NCBI RefSeq assembly: GCF_963576615.1
Contig: NC_088716.1
Coordinates: forward strand, 61,350,228 to 61,414,227
Length of the DNA stretch: 64,000 bases
Direction of reading: 5' to 3'
Source of the DNA: Watersipora subatra
Lineage: Eukaryota > Bryozoa > Gymnolaemata > Cheilostomatida > Watersiporidae
Below are positions 10,419-22,300 of the stretch, piece by piece; positions within the stretch are counted from its first letter, which is position 1, and the number at the start of each line of letters is the position of its first letter. A program made the translations under genes and the position numbers. Below the pieces are notes generated by a model. That model was not told the origin of the DNA. It worked only from the letters and a program-made list of their open reading frames with translations, and searched no databases.

Positions 10419-13400
10419 ATGTCTGACAAGAGAACGATTAAGGTGAGTTGTAGTTAATATAAAAAGATAACTTGGAGAATGAAAACTACAAACTTGTCAG
10501 CTTATAAGCATAATTATCCTATTAGTAATAATAATTATGCCTTAGCGTGAATTGCCTAGTCAATGAGTGAAGTCAGTCATGAGATCGATAAATTATATGC
10601 ATAATTAGCTCCTCTACCAGTAATAATAGTACGGGTCAGTTTGACTAGCCACTTGAGAGATCTAGCGCTTAGCCGTGAAGTCACAGGCATCATAGTACAG
10701 ACTCTACCGGCTAGGAAAGGTGAGAGGAGCAAAATGTGTATATTTTATGTCACCTTAACAACTGTTTCAGAATACCAAATTATAAATTTCACTACCTGAA
10801 CTCACAGATATCCTTGATCATCGCCATGGGTTAAACATAAGAATGTGTGAGTTACACCTAGCCAACTCCCTGATTATGGTAACTCCTGTTAGGTATTATC
10901 AATAGATCTCTGTTTCATTGAACACTCAGTTTATCTTCACCTTTTAGGTGGTTGTCACACTTCTTCTAGCCATACAGTTGCAGTCTGGTAGGACAGCTGT
11001 TGTGGAGCTACGTACCACCACAATAAGTAGGCGGACTTGTGACAAAACTCTAGAGCAATGTCAATCAGAATTTGACACTGATCAGTGTTATGAATATACA
11101 GATAATGCTCAAAATAAACGGTTGATAAGGGATTGTGCGACAGTGTGTAGAAAAGACCTCCACACTTACAGCAAGTTTGAGTGTATATCACCTGACAACT
11201 GTAAAGGTAAGTTAACTATGAAGTTGTCGTAATGTCAATGTAGTAGGTTAGGTTACGCAGCAAAAGGCATAGCCCATTGATCGCATTGTTAGCTAGCAGT
11301 ATATCTAGAGATTGATCAATTTAAAGACATTACATAGTCCATATTGTGACACCAGCACTCAAAGAAAAGCACTTAAACATCAACAGTCAAATTGCTTACA
11401 ACTTGAACTTTAAAAAATTTACCATCTCTAATAATTTATAGAGTTTTCATGCTTGGTATCTACACCTTCAATACTTTTTAGTGACTAAGCAAGTTTGAAA
11501 TCTCAATAAGTATATGCTTATATTTTTACTTTTTAAACTTTTTGCCAGCGTAGAATTATTTATTATTAACTATGGGTGTCTAAAATAGCGCCAGCTGTAG
11601 AATTTTCTTAATGGAAAGCTCGGGAATTGACAAACTTGGTCAACTTCTACCAGCTTTTCTTTCATTAAGTATACGGTTTCCTTCCCTTTTGATATATTCA
11701 TAAATAAATTATATTATCTTATAACAGGTTCATGCAGTTTTGATAAAAATTGTTAGCGATGGATCAAAACCTAAGCAAAATCATTATTAGCTTAGAATAG
11801 ATATACCATTTTAATGATTATATCCAGTTGTCTCAATTACTAGTATTACGTTGTAAACAATTTCACTGGTTAGCATTAATCAATTTGATTGTGTGAATGC
11901 TTGCTAGATTTTCTGTTGTGGCAGAAAAATTAAAAAAGACAGTAGATCTAAAATCACAGGTAGCAAAATCTTGAAGGTTTTTGATTCTTTTAAAAATAGC
12001 TGCAGACTAATGTGCATAGGTGAATCGGTCAAAGGAGTGGTTGGAGGTCAGATACCCTCCTTCATTCTGCTTGCGATCATTTCTAAATCAAGTTTGCTAG
12101 CTGTTAGCTCTTCAGGCAATCTAAACCATAAAACCACAGCACTTCTCTTTTTTCTAACAAAAATATAATTGCAGCTAAATTTTAAATTTCTTAATGTTTT
12201 CAATCCAACCAGAATTTATCAGACATGTGCCTGCTGTCAGTGCAATAGAGTGTATGAACAGTTGTGACCCTAGCTTCACACATATGACTTACATTGAGGT
12301 CATACATGTAGGTCATACATGTAGCATTACACGTATGACTCAACACAGGGTCATCCCATGAGTAGATCTAGTGTGGATTGACCTACAGACCTGGTCAAGA
12401 TTCACACTCTCCCCACACCACTAAAACTGGCTACCAAATACCATTGTGCATTCAAGGGTCACTGCTATTAATAAAATTGGATTCGTGATGAAAACTTCTA
12501 GTTTTAAACTAGCAATTCTGCAGCGCATCTTGCTGAATCTCTGCTGATTATTTCCACTGTAACAAGAAGAGAATTAATTGTTAAGTGTGTGCAAGTGTCT
12601 GTATTGCTTTAGAAAACAGTTTTACAGGCAAAAGATATAATTTAATTAGATTGTTAGATGTGGGACATAGGAATGTTCAAAACTTGGAGCAGAAATCACT
12701 TTTTGCCCTATTATTTATGTCAAAGCGATATTTAAATTTGTATCGCTCTGGCTGTACTTGGTTTGGTGGTCAGCTAAAACGCTGTCCTCCATGTATTTTA
12801 ATACTATCTCTATATTACTTTACAAAAGAGTATATAGCAATCATGTGAACGTTGAGTCAGTTCTCATATTTTTAGTGCAGCTACTAAAAGTAGGAAAACT
12901 TGTATTGTTTATTTTTCAAAGTATTAAATTAATGACATGATCAGACTCGTCATAACACATGATAATAATAGTGATAATGATGATGATAGTAATGAGAGTA
13001 TCTAATCTCAACACGGAGGGTACCTGAAGAAATGGGAAGCCATAACAATAACTCCTATATTATATCTTTAGTAAAGCTGTTTTGAGGCTGATATAAGGTG
13101 TAGTAATGTTACTGATAGCATGAGACTTGGAGTCATCTCCACAGCTGAAATCTTCACTACAATAAGAATTGTGGCCACCCATCCGCTCGTCTATCAGTTT
13201 ATTTGAAGCCATGGTTCAAGTTTAGGAAAACAGACTGCCTAATGCGGGATTGAAATTTCCATTTTCTCGCATGGTGAAGGAACACTCTAACAACTGTACC
13301 AAGTAACAATGTTCCGAAGTTGTGCCACAAATGTGCAGTTAGTTATTAGACCTGATGATCTTACACTCCACAGCCAGGGTACTACTAGCAGTTATAAATT

Positions 13401-15617
13401 AACAATTCACTCTGGCTATTTACCTGGGCTACTAAAGCAGTTTACGCATAATTTGTTATTATCAATCTTTCTTGCAGGTTTTGTGTCAACAAACATTTCT
13501 TGTAAAGATAGGACAAGCTCGCCTGTAGTCACGACATACCCAGCAGATGTATCAACAGATAAACTGAAAACAGATGTAACATTCAGTGGTACTTCAATTT
13601 CATCTGCAGCCACGTCCAACAACTCAGTTGATTATAAAACATGGGCAATAACAGTAACTGTGTTATTCCCAGCATTAATAGCTTTACTACTCGTGAAAAT
13701 CTGCATAGATTGCAAAGGGTACATACACAAGAGTCGACCTGCTACTATTTCAGTAAGTACACGCTTCTAGTATTTTTCTCACACTCAGTTTTCAATACCG
13801 CATGCCTCTTTGCCATTGGACTCTGTCAGGTGACACCTAGTCGGGTGGGGGACCTATGCACCCATCACAGGAAGTCAATAATTTTATACATTTTGTATGC
13901 TGTTATCCAGCTACTGCTCTTCTAGCTGATAACAGAACACACTTCAGCTGCGTAGAAACATACTAGCCTATACAATGTTAATAATAAAGAACATGAATCA
14001 GCTGTGTTGAAACATACTAGCCTATACAATGTTAATAATAAAGAACATGTATCAGCTGTGTAGAAACATACTAGCGTATACAATGTTAATAATAAAGAAC
14101 ATGCATCAGCTATGTAGAAACATACTAGCATATACAATGTTAATAATAAAGAACATGAATCAGCTGTGTTGAAACATACTAGCATATACAATGTTAATAA
14201 TAAAGAACATGCATCAGCTGTGTAGAAACATACTAGCATATACAATGTTAATAATAAAGAACATGCATCAGCTGTGTAGAAACATACTAGCCTATACAAT
14301 GTTAATAATAAAGAACATGCATCAGCTGTGTAGAAACATACTAGCCTATACAATGTTAATAATAAAGAACATGCATCAACTGTGTAGAAACATACTAGTC
14401 TATTATCTAATAACTTAGAGTAACAGCGACAGCATAGTTGAACATGCACGCTCGCACTGCCAGTCTAATATGTGTTACCTTAAGCCTGGTTTTCACTCCG
14501 CCGTGAACAGCTGGCGGGGTGCCTGCGCTACCCGGGAAGTCTGCATGTTTTCAGCACTCACAGTACTGGCCATGATCATGCAATAAAAGAATTGTCTGCT
14601 TCTAGACAACGGTATCTTTTGCGCATGGAGTTAAGATATAGCGTATGTTACCGGGTTAAGATCGTTTTACTTACTTTACCGTTGGGGGAAAAAGAAAACA
14701 TATACGAACACTGATCATAAAAATAAATGTAAAGATTGTATGCCTAATGCATTCTGGGTGCAGGCCACCAGTGCACAGGTCTCATTACCATTGAAATCTT
14801 GCCACTTACACCAGGAACCATAGAAAAGTTCAACTTCCTGAACTTTTCCGCTGACCACTGCTGGCATAAAAATTTCTGCCCTGGCTTCTGCCAGTTTGCT
14901 GTTTCTCAGCAACCGCCGGCAGCTGTCAGTTGTACCACTGCTGCTCCTTACGGTGGGATGAGAACTGAGCTTTACTTTTGGTTTTATGTTTGATTCAATC
15001 CAATAGAGCTATGCAAAATAGCATTAATAGAGCTATGCAAAGTAGAATTAATTTAGCTATGTAAAGTAGTAATTAAGACAAAAGTTGATGCCTCTTAGCT
15101 GTAACTAGTCTTTCGAAAGGATTATAAAATTTGTAGTCATCAATTTTTCATTGTAGGTAAATGTAAAAACTTGTACTGACACCAAATTGTTTTTAGTTTT
15201 TACTGAAGCAGTTCATTTTGTTGCGTATTCAGATCAAAATGTATATCGATTTATTTACAGCTATTCCGTATTGGGTAAATTATAGTACATGTACCATCTC
15301 TTCTAAGAATTTGGAAATGTGATGCAGTGCTGCTAACATTTTGTCATGTAATGCTTGGAGCTTATGCCTGAGAAATTTTATGCGATATACCATTATGCAA
15401 TGTCGTGATAGGTGTTACTAAGCAATGTTGTTAGTTTTGTGGCTTTGCAATATTGGTGGATTTATTGTTTGACAATGCTGTGGGTCGCTTGAATGTATAT
15501 GAATGCCATGCTGTGTTGTAACCCCTAAGCGTTCTCTCATCACTCACCTCAAGTCTTTATTCTATACAGGTCTCGGCTGACAATGTCTCTATGACCATAG
15601 CTGAAGAGTGCATGTAA
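10419..15617 (+). CDS. Gene B: small Cys-rich type I membrane protein, 4 exons
   Basis: Exons 10419-10442, 10948-11206, 13478-13752 and 15570-15617 join in phases 0, 1 and 0 to give 201 residues. Exon 1 is MSDKRTIK before GTGAGT. Exon 2 starts with a hydrophobic signal segment (VVTLLLAIQL) and carries seven cysteines (CDKTLEQC, DQC, DCATVC, ECISPDNC). Exon 3 adds ISCKD, a Ser/Thr stalk, a membrane helix (about 151-171) and a short tail. The last exon, only 48 bases, encodes VSADNVSMTIAEECM and lacks the PDZ-type terminus of gene A. Cysteine order and intron phases match gene A and genes C-G, so these are one family. Intron 3 holds a 54-bp minisatellite. Function unknown. Confidence 0.72.
11207..13477 (+). 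other. Intron 2 of gene B
   Basis: A 2.27-kb intron, donor GTAAGT at 11207 and acceptor TTTCTTGCAG ending at 13477. It holds a tRNA-like SINE remnant near 13225-13300. The short open frames inside, including the part of the 13309 frame before the acceptor, have no recognisable domain. Confidence 0.6.
13225..13300 (-). repeat. tRNA-like SINE remnant
   Basis: On the minus strand, GTTAGAGTGTTCC (A-box-like) is followed by GAAATTTCAATCCCGC (B-box-like) about 35 bases on, the order of a tRNA-derived SINE head. It lies in intron 2 of gene B. Confidence 0.4.
13935..14400. repeat. 54-bp minisatellite in intron 3 of gene B
   Basis: About eight to nine copies of a 54-base unit containing CATACTAGCCTATACAATG and AATAATAAAGAACATG. 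Because 54 is a multiple of three, repetitive open frames appear on both strands; they are artefacts and not genes. Confidence 0.9.
14401..15569 (+). other. Remainder of intron 3 of gene B
   Basis: No supported gene. About 14480-14960 is more GC-rich than its surroundings and may be an unrecognised mobile fragment. The small open frames on both strands there have no identifiable domain. Confidence 0.35.
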
Positions 15618-16982
15618 AAGTTACTCTACAGTCTACACTAAGAGTGTGTTGCAGTTCACATCTTGCCTGGGTTCACCTCTTATAAACTTCTGTATCAATT
15701 GTGGGTCGACACACCATGGAGCTTTCATCATCAGGAAGCTGGAGTTTATCGCTAGCACTTCATAAATACTAGGACAAAGTTTTATTATAAAGACATTAAT
15801 AGGAATCTAATCTCAATCATCAAGTTGTCTATTTTTTACATAGAAATATATTTATTAGATGTATAATCACTGTATTTTCTTTCGGTAACTAGTGATATTA
15901 CTAGTAATATTACTATTACTAGTATTATTAATATTGAAATACTTTTGTCAATCAATCGATGTATAATAGAGTGCTAAGGAACAAGTTTTTTAAATTTTAT
16001 TTGAAGTTTCCAAAAAGAAATGCTTTTCATGGTGTTCCATTATAATTATTAATTATTTATTTATTAATGAGAACTGTAAAATAGTTGGCAGCAATCTCTC
16101 CAAGCAAGTCTTCTTACAGTGTTATTGTTTTTATTGTACATGAAACTGGTTTCTTTTAACCCCCTTTTAACCTGCAACGCCTCTTAGCTTGTCAATAATA
16201 AAATAGCAAGAGGCGTCTGTGAGAGCAGACAACTCCGCAACTGATGGGGAATTGGAAAGGTCCTGTTTAATCTACTGTTGATCAGGGGTCACAATTTGAG
16301 CCATTAACAACAAGCATTTAATATGCGTTGGAATCAACAAAGACTGGCTTTACTGTCATGCTGATCTTACCCATTGCTTCAAATTCGCCAGTCACCTTTT
16401 CAATATGGTGTAACCTCATGTAATAGCTAAACGTGATCCATTGACTGACTTGCATAACAAAAGGTGATTCATGAACCAATGTCATGCGATTGTTGATAAG
16501 ACATGTTTGAAAGTTTAATATGGCAGCTGTACAGATAAACAGCTTTTAGACAATGCGTCTGCAATTTTACCATAAACACTTTTGTTGACGCTGTGTCAAT
16601 TGTATATTGGAAGGAGCTATTGCATCATATAGATATTAGCTTAAAAACAACTAAAAAATATTTCCATTTCCGGTGTAGGTGTACTTGCTAATTTGGTTTG
16701 GATTTGTTGTCAACTGAATAGCTTCCGCTCCTAAAAATTAGTTCTACCTGAGCAATTTTGACAGGATAAGATCAAAAAAATTACTTATTTTATTACATAC
16801 ATAGCCTGTTCACTTATTACTCACTTCACATTATATATATATATATATATATATATCAACATCGTTCTTGAGGTTTGTATTTACGAATAAAAAATTCTCT
16901 ATAATTTTTAGGCCTCATATAAAATCATCCACACCAAAGATTAACCAAGTAAAGTGATAAGTATTTAACCAAAATAATAATA
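15618..16982. other. Intergenic between gene B and the retrotransposon
   Basis: No supported gene. Contains an ATATAT run at about 16832-16855 and, around 15890-15945, short TAATATTA/ACTAGT palindromes. Confidence 0.4.
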
Positions 16983-17643
16983 GTTGTGTAATAAAAATAG
17001 ATGATAAGTACGACACTGAGTTTCCGCCATTGTCGACGCAGAACAAAACCCTTAAAATGGAAATGGTGGCCCTGAGAAGGGCTGAGGTGGTTGGTGAGAC
17101 TACTGGCACTCAGAAATCGATTTTGACTGGTGAGTCCAGTAGCCCGAGAGGGTCACTGTCGTCCCCGATAGGATCTACCTATGGGCGAATGGTCTTGGAC
17201 CCCACTTCATGCTTGTAAAAGCGAATGAGCTGTCAATCAGTGTGTACCCGTAATTGTAGACGTCATAATGTGCAAGAGTTGATGACGTCTTTTCTAAGCC
17301 TATAATCCGGCAGCTTCAAATTGCTAACTCAACGGATCTATATTACGCTCATCGCAATTCAGACAAATTTGAATAGTCATTTATAAAGCGCACGCTTAAC
17401 ACTTGTTCAATGTAGAGTGTATGTATGTGTGATACTAGCAATTTTTTATGTTAACCATTTATTACCATATTGTTCTAAGATTTGCATGTTACTATACAAA
17501 CACACAAAAAATTATTAATACTCGTATTGCGTGATTAGTTAGTGACAAATGTTATCGTTTTTGTATTCGAAATATGTTATTGTGGAATTGGTTGACCTGA
17601 TTACTGTGCAGCCAATCAATTTGTGGATTTTTCTTGGGATTGC

Positions 17644-17713
17644 TATATAACCTGCCGGTTTGATCATTGTTGGTGTGTTACTGCTTGGTACTGAGAGATA
17701 TAACACCAATAAA
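17644..17713 (+). promoter_or_regulatory. LTR core promoter and poly(A) signal
   Basis: TATATAA at 17644-17650 is followed 58 bases later by AATAAA at 17708-17713. The pair is repeated in the 3' LTR at 23811-23817 and 23875-23880. The U3/R boundary is expected between them; the true start site cannot be read from sequence. Confidence 0.55.
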
Positions 17714-17911
17714 GATACTGCGTTCTTTATAATAAGCTCTGTTTGATTTTCAAAAGCAAATAGGGTATAAAATTCTTGTCACTGTTTCTGCCTTTAGCAT
17801 TGTGATATTAGCCAGCGTATCATAGCTGCTTTCACTATAAATGCTATTGACCGAACATCAAGAATTATTGCGCTTGGCTTGCTAGGGTGTAACAACTGAG
17901 AGAAGTCGCCA

Positions 17912-18292
17912 TTGAGTCTGTTTATCGGCTCACTCCCGAGTCTGTTTATCGGCTCACCCACGAGTCTGTTTATCGGCTCACCATCGAGTCTGCTTTTCGG
18001 CTCACCATCGAGTCTGTTTATCGGCTCGCCCTCGAGTCTGTTTATCGGCTCACCCACGAGTCTGTTTATCGGCTCACCCCCGAGTCTGTTTGTCGGCTCG
18101 CCATCGAGTCTGTTTATCGGCTCACTTCCGAGTCTGTTTATCGGCTCACCCACGAGTCTGTTTATCGGCTCGCCATCGAGTCTGTTTATCGGCTCACCAT
18201 CGAGTCTGTTTATCGGCTCGCCATCGAGTCTGTTTATCGGCTCACCCACGAGTCTGTTTATCGACTCGCCCACGAGTCTGTTCATCAACTCA
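17912..18292. repeat. 24-bp minisatellite in the 5' LTR
   Basis: About 16 copies of GAGTCTGTTTATCGGCTCAC plus four variable bases. It lies downstream of the poly(A) signal, so it would be in the transcribed leader. The unit is a multiple of three, giving long repetitive open frames on both strands (for example SLFIGSP repeats). Confidence 0.9.
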
Positions 18293-18359
18293 TGGAGTTT
18301 GTGTGAACTCGCTCTTGAGTTGGGAGTTGGCTATCCTCAACGACCAGAATTTACTTCAC

Positions 18360-18375
18360 TGGTGGCAGCGGTGAG
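18360..18375 (+). other. Primer binding site, tRNA-Leu type
   Basis: TGGTGGCAGCGGTGAG starts two bases after the LTR end. It is complementary to a tRNA 3' end of ...CCGCTGCCACCA, which from memory is that of metazoan tRNA-Leu (AAG/UAG) with its CCA tail. The match covers about the first 14 bases. Confidence 0.7.
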
Positions 18376-18402
18376 ATATTCTGGTCTAAAATCAGAGCGA
18401 AC

Positions 18403-19380
18403 ATGGAGGATAACACACCTGTAGCACCGTATGCGACAAACTTAAATGATGCAGAGGCTGGGATGGCTGCTCAGGAGGATGTAGCCATGCGGCGCCCAGC
18501 CATGCGCCCTCAAAATGATGACATGAGGTATATGATGAATGAAGTCAGAGGCATGACTGAATTAGTGCGTACCAGGCATGCCCCGGCAATTGCTCCACCT
18601 GTTTTTCATGGCTCTACTGATGTGGAAGATTTTCTGGAGCTATTTGAGAACATAGCCATGCATAATGGCTGGTCTGTTGGGGAAATGGCTATTCGTCTCC
18701 GTCTGTCAGTGATGGGCTCAGCCGGTATAACTTTACATGAGAGTAACTACTTAGAGTTGAGGGACAGACTAGTGGCCAACCACTCTATTAGCATGGAAAA
18801 GGCAATGGCTGTGCTTAAAACGCTGCGGCTGAGGCCGGGGGATAATGTATTCTCTTTCTCAGACAAACTTTGTAAACTCGTTAGTAAGGCATTCCCTGAA
18901 ATGGAACGTGAGTCGGTGGACCGACATGCCATGAGGGAGTTAATTGCTATGCTACCTCCAAGCTCTCAAGCAGCTTGGCTGTTTAAAGCGCAACCACCTC
19001 ATAGTTTGGAAGAGGCTGTCCGTAGGATTCATGAAGCTAATCCAAGCGTTGAGCGAAAGATAAATCAACTGGATGCGACTGAGTCATCGTCGAACCTTTC
19101 TGACAAAATGATGGCCATGATGCAGGGCACACAGGCCAGCATGCAAACCCTAGTGCAGCAACTTGCAGAGGGACAGAAGCAAATTGCTGAAGGGCAAAAG
19201 CAGATGCTGGAAATGTTGGTACAACAAAGGCAGCGACGTGGGCCCCCTAATAATCGTTCAGAGCCTGATAATAGGAAGTGCTACACTTGCCAGAAGATTG
19301 GTCATATTGCTCGGAATTGTCCTACCAAAAGCTCCAACAAGGCTTCAATAGAGGGAAACTCCAAGGTCCAGGGGTCATAG
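18403..19380 (+). CDS. gag: Gag polyprotein of the retrotransposon
   Basis: 325 residues from ATG 18403 to TAG 19378-19380. The middle (about 60-215) is the capsid-like retrotrans_gag region, with HGSTDVEDFLELFE, a motif often seen at its start. A coiled, Gln-rich stretch follows (about 225-270, EGQKQIAEGQKQM). One CCHC zinc knuckle lies at residues 293-306 (CYTCQKIGHIARNC, spacing 2-4-4), which binds RNA in this family. Its last 103 bases overlap pol in a different frame. Intact with no stop. Capsid-like particles are the known product of the family. Confidence 0.9.
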   Translation: MEDNTPVAPYATNLNDAEAGMAAQEDVAMRRPAMRPQNDDMRYMMNEVRGMTELVRTRHAPAIAPPVFHGSTDVEDFLELFENIAMHNGWSVGEMAIRLRLSVMGSAGITLHESNYLELRDRLVANHSISMEKAMAVLKTLRLRPGDNVFSFSDKLCKLVSKAFPEMERESVDRHAMRELIAMLPPSSQAAWLFKAQPPHSLEEAVRRIHEANPSVERKINQLDATESSSNLSDKMMAMMQGTQASMQTLVQQLAEGQKQIAEGQKQMLEMLVQQRQRRGPPNNRSEPDNRKCYTCQKIGHIARNCPTKSSNKASIEGNSKVQGS

Positions 19381-22300
19381 GCCCAGAGCCCCCTGGACAG
19401 ATACCTTTAAACCTGGGCAAATGCCAATTACATGGAGGCCATATGACCACTGCTTATTATGTGCCTGTCACTATAGATCAGGGCAAGAACGTTATGCTGT
19501 TGGACAGCAGGTGCACCCAGTCCGCCTTTCCACTTAAAGAGTTCCAAAAACTTTCGGCCCAGAGCTGCACCAAACTCCAGCCCGTACTCGGGCAAGGTAT
19601 TTTGGCAGATGGTACCGAGATTCAACTGCAGGGCTTAAGCTATATACAGTTTCAGTTGGGAACTCAGAAGATAAGTCACCAGTTTGTCATAGCGGATATC
19701 GACAATGCTATTCTGCTTGGATTGAACTTCTTCGAGCACAATCAGTGTCTTTTAGATTTTCAAAATGCTCAGCTGAAGATCAGAGATTCAGCGGTCAGGT
19801 GCTGTGACAGCCAGGGAAACCTATTGAAAGTGAATGTTCAGGTCCGCCAGGACACAGTGTTGCCTCCCCGCACAGAGAAATTTAGCATGGCCCGGCTTAG
19901 CACTAAGTGGGTTCAAGGGACTGCTTGCATTGAATCAGCCGATAGGGTTCCAGGGGTGCTTGTCGCCATCACTGTTCAAGATCCTGATGAGCAACAAGTT
20001 CACCTGAGACTGATGAATTACACAGATCGGGAAATACGAATTCCAGCGGGGAAAATAGTGGCTACGTGTATGGCTGCTAATCTAACTAGACCGGCCCCTA
20101 CAGAATCAGCTAGCCGTGGCCAGCTGCCTGAACACCTCAAGACGCTAGTAGAAGAGAGTTGTCAAGGGTTTAGCCTTGAGGAGAAGCAGAAAGTTCAGGC
20201 GCTGATAACAGAGCATCAGAGTGCGTTCAGTAGCTCCCAATATGACTTAGGCAAGACTAATGTGATTAAACATGGTATTCCGCTAGTGCCAGGAGCAAAA
20301 CCCCTAAAACAGCGATCGTATCGACATGGGACGGCTCAGGAAGCCGAGATAGAAAAGCAAGTCAAGGAATTGCAAGGGCAGGGCCTGATCCGGGAAGGGT
20401 ATGGTGCCTGGAGCTCCCCAGTGGTGTTAGTGCAAAAAAAGGACGGGAGCTGGCGATTTTGCGTTGACTACCGTAAGCTTAATGAGGTCACTCACAAGGA
20501 TGCCTACCCGCTACCCCGAATAGATGACACCCTTGATGCTTTGGGGGGCAGCCGTCTTTTCAGCACCCTGGACTTCACTAGCGGCTACTGGCAAGTCGAA
20601 ATGGAAGACGATGCAAAGGAAAAGGCTGCCTTCGCCACACGATCAGGGTTATGGGAGTGGCAAGTCCTCCCATTCGGTTTGACCTCAGCTTCGTCTACCT
20701 TTGAAAGGCTGATGGAGACTGTATTAAGAGGATTGCATTGGAAGACACTATTAATCTACCTTGATGACATTATTGTGTTCTCCAAGGATTTAGATAGCCA
20801 TTTGGAGCGTCTAAAGGAGGTATTTGTAAGGCTACAAGAAGCTGGGCTGAAGCTAAAGCCCGCAAAGTGCAGATTGTTTGCTGATAGAGTCCACTACCTA
20901 GGGCATGTAGTAAGTGCTAGCGGGGTGGAGACTGAAGAGAGCAAGGTTTCTGCTGTAAAGGAATGGCCAGTACCTCGTCACAAAAAGGACGTGAGGGCTT
21001 TTTTAGGCACTTGCGGATATTATCGAAGGTTTATCCACAATTACTCTGACATCAGCCGACCATTGAGCCAGCTCAGTTCGAAATATGCAAGGTTTGAATG
21101 GACAGAGAAATGTAAGCTGGCGTTCCAAGAGCTTAAGGAGAGACTCACCTCTGCACCCATCCTTGCTTACCCGAACCATTCACTGCCCTTTCTCTTGGAC
21201 ACAGATGCCAGTGGAGTTGGCACTGGAGCAGTACTGTCACAAATCCAAGATGGCCACGAGCGAGTCATTGCCTATTTTTCTAAAATGTATACTAAAGAAC
21301 AAAGGAACTACTGTGTCACGCGTCAGGAGCTTCTGGCCATCATTAACGCTGTGAAGCATTTTCGTCCTCTTTTGTTTGGAAGGGAATTCACCATTCGTAC
21401 TGACCATGCCTCACTACCCTGGCTTCTCCGGATGCCCAATCCTGCAGGTCAGCTAGCACGGTGGCTGGAGATATTGACAGAGTATAACTTCCAACTGCTG
21501 CACCGCAAAGGTCTGAAACACTGCAATGCCGATGGACTCAGCCGGCAGGTCTGCCATGATTGCCAGCAGTGCCAAAGAATGTTCCCCGATCAGAAATCGA
21601 TGATACGACAACTACAAGTTGATAGCCAACCTTTGGATTGTTCCACAGCTGCGTGTGCTACTCAGGGGAAGGTTGATGTCGTTGATATTGCTCTGGCGCA
21701 GAAGGTAGATGAGCAAATCAAAGAGGTTTATCAGGCTGTGAAGGAACAGGCTACCATTTCTGGTAGAGAGCTTGGTTGGCATGCACACAAGCTGCTCAGA
21801 ATTTGGGAGCATTTGAGATTGACTGAGGAGGGTGTGCTACAGGTAAATCTGCCTCAGAGGAGCTCGCGGACGTGGAGGACAGTCTGCCCTATGAGCATGA
21901 GGGCTGAAGTTATACAGGCCACTCATGCAGAAGCTCATCTAAGTTTCAACAAAACATTGGCGGCAGTGCGCCAAAGGTGGTATTGGCCAGGCATGACAAG
22001 TCAAGTGAGGCAGTGGATCCAAGCCTGCCTACCATGTCAGAAGTCCAAGCCTGCCTCTCATAAGAGCCACAATACCAGGAACAAACTCTGGGCAGGAAGA
22101 CCCTGGCAGATTATCGCTGTAGACCTGTGTGGTCCGCTACCGGAGACTACACGAGGGAATACAGAAATTTTGGTGCTGGCTGATCACTTTACGAGATGGT
22201 ATGATGCTATCCCCATTCCCGATGGACAAGCTAGCACAGTGGCTCGTGTGTTGGATGAGCGGATCTTTAGCTATTTTGGCATACCAGAAATCATCCACAC

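Larger units (their letters stand above)
16987..18358 (+). repeat. 5' LTR
   Basis: 1372 bases, starting TG and ending CA. It carries a TATA motif (TATATAA at 17644-17650), an AATAAA signal at 17708-17713, and a 24-bp minisatellite from about 17912. Its first 230 bases are the same as the pol-coding start of the 3' LTR. It is 121 bases shorter than the 3' LTR, mainly from about five fewer minisatellite units. Confidence 0.9.

Noticed and set aside
17794-18424. Long repetitive frames (SLFIGSP and INRLDGEP types) in the LTRs
   Set aside because: They follow the 24-bp minisatellite, whose length is a multiple of three, on both strands. There is no coding signal outside the repeat.
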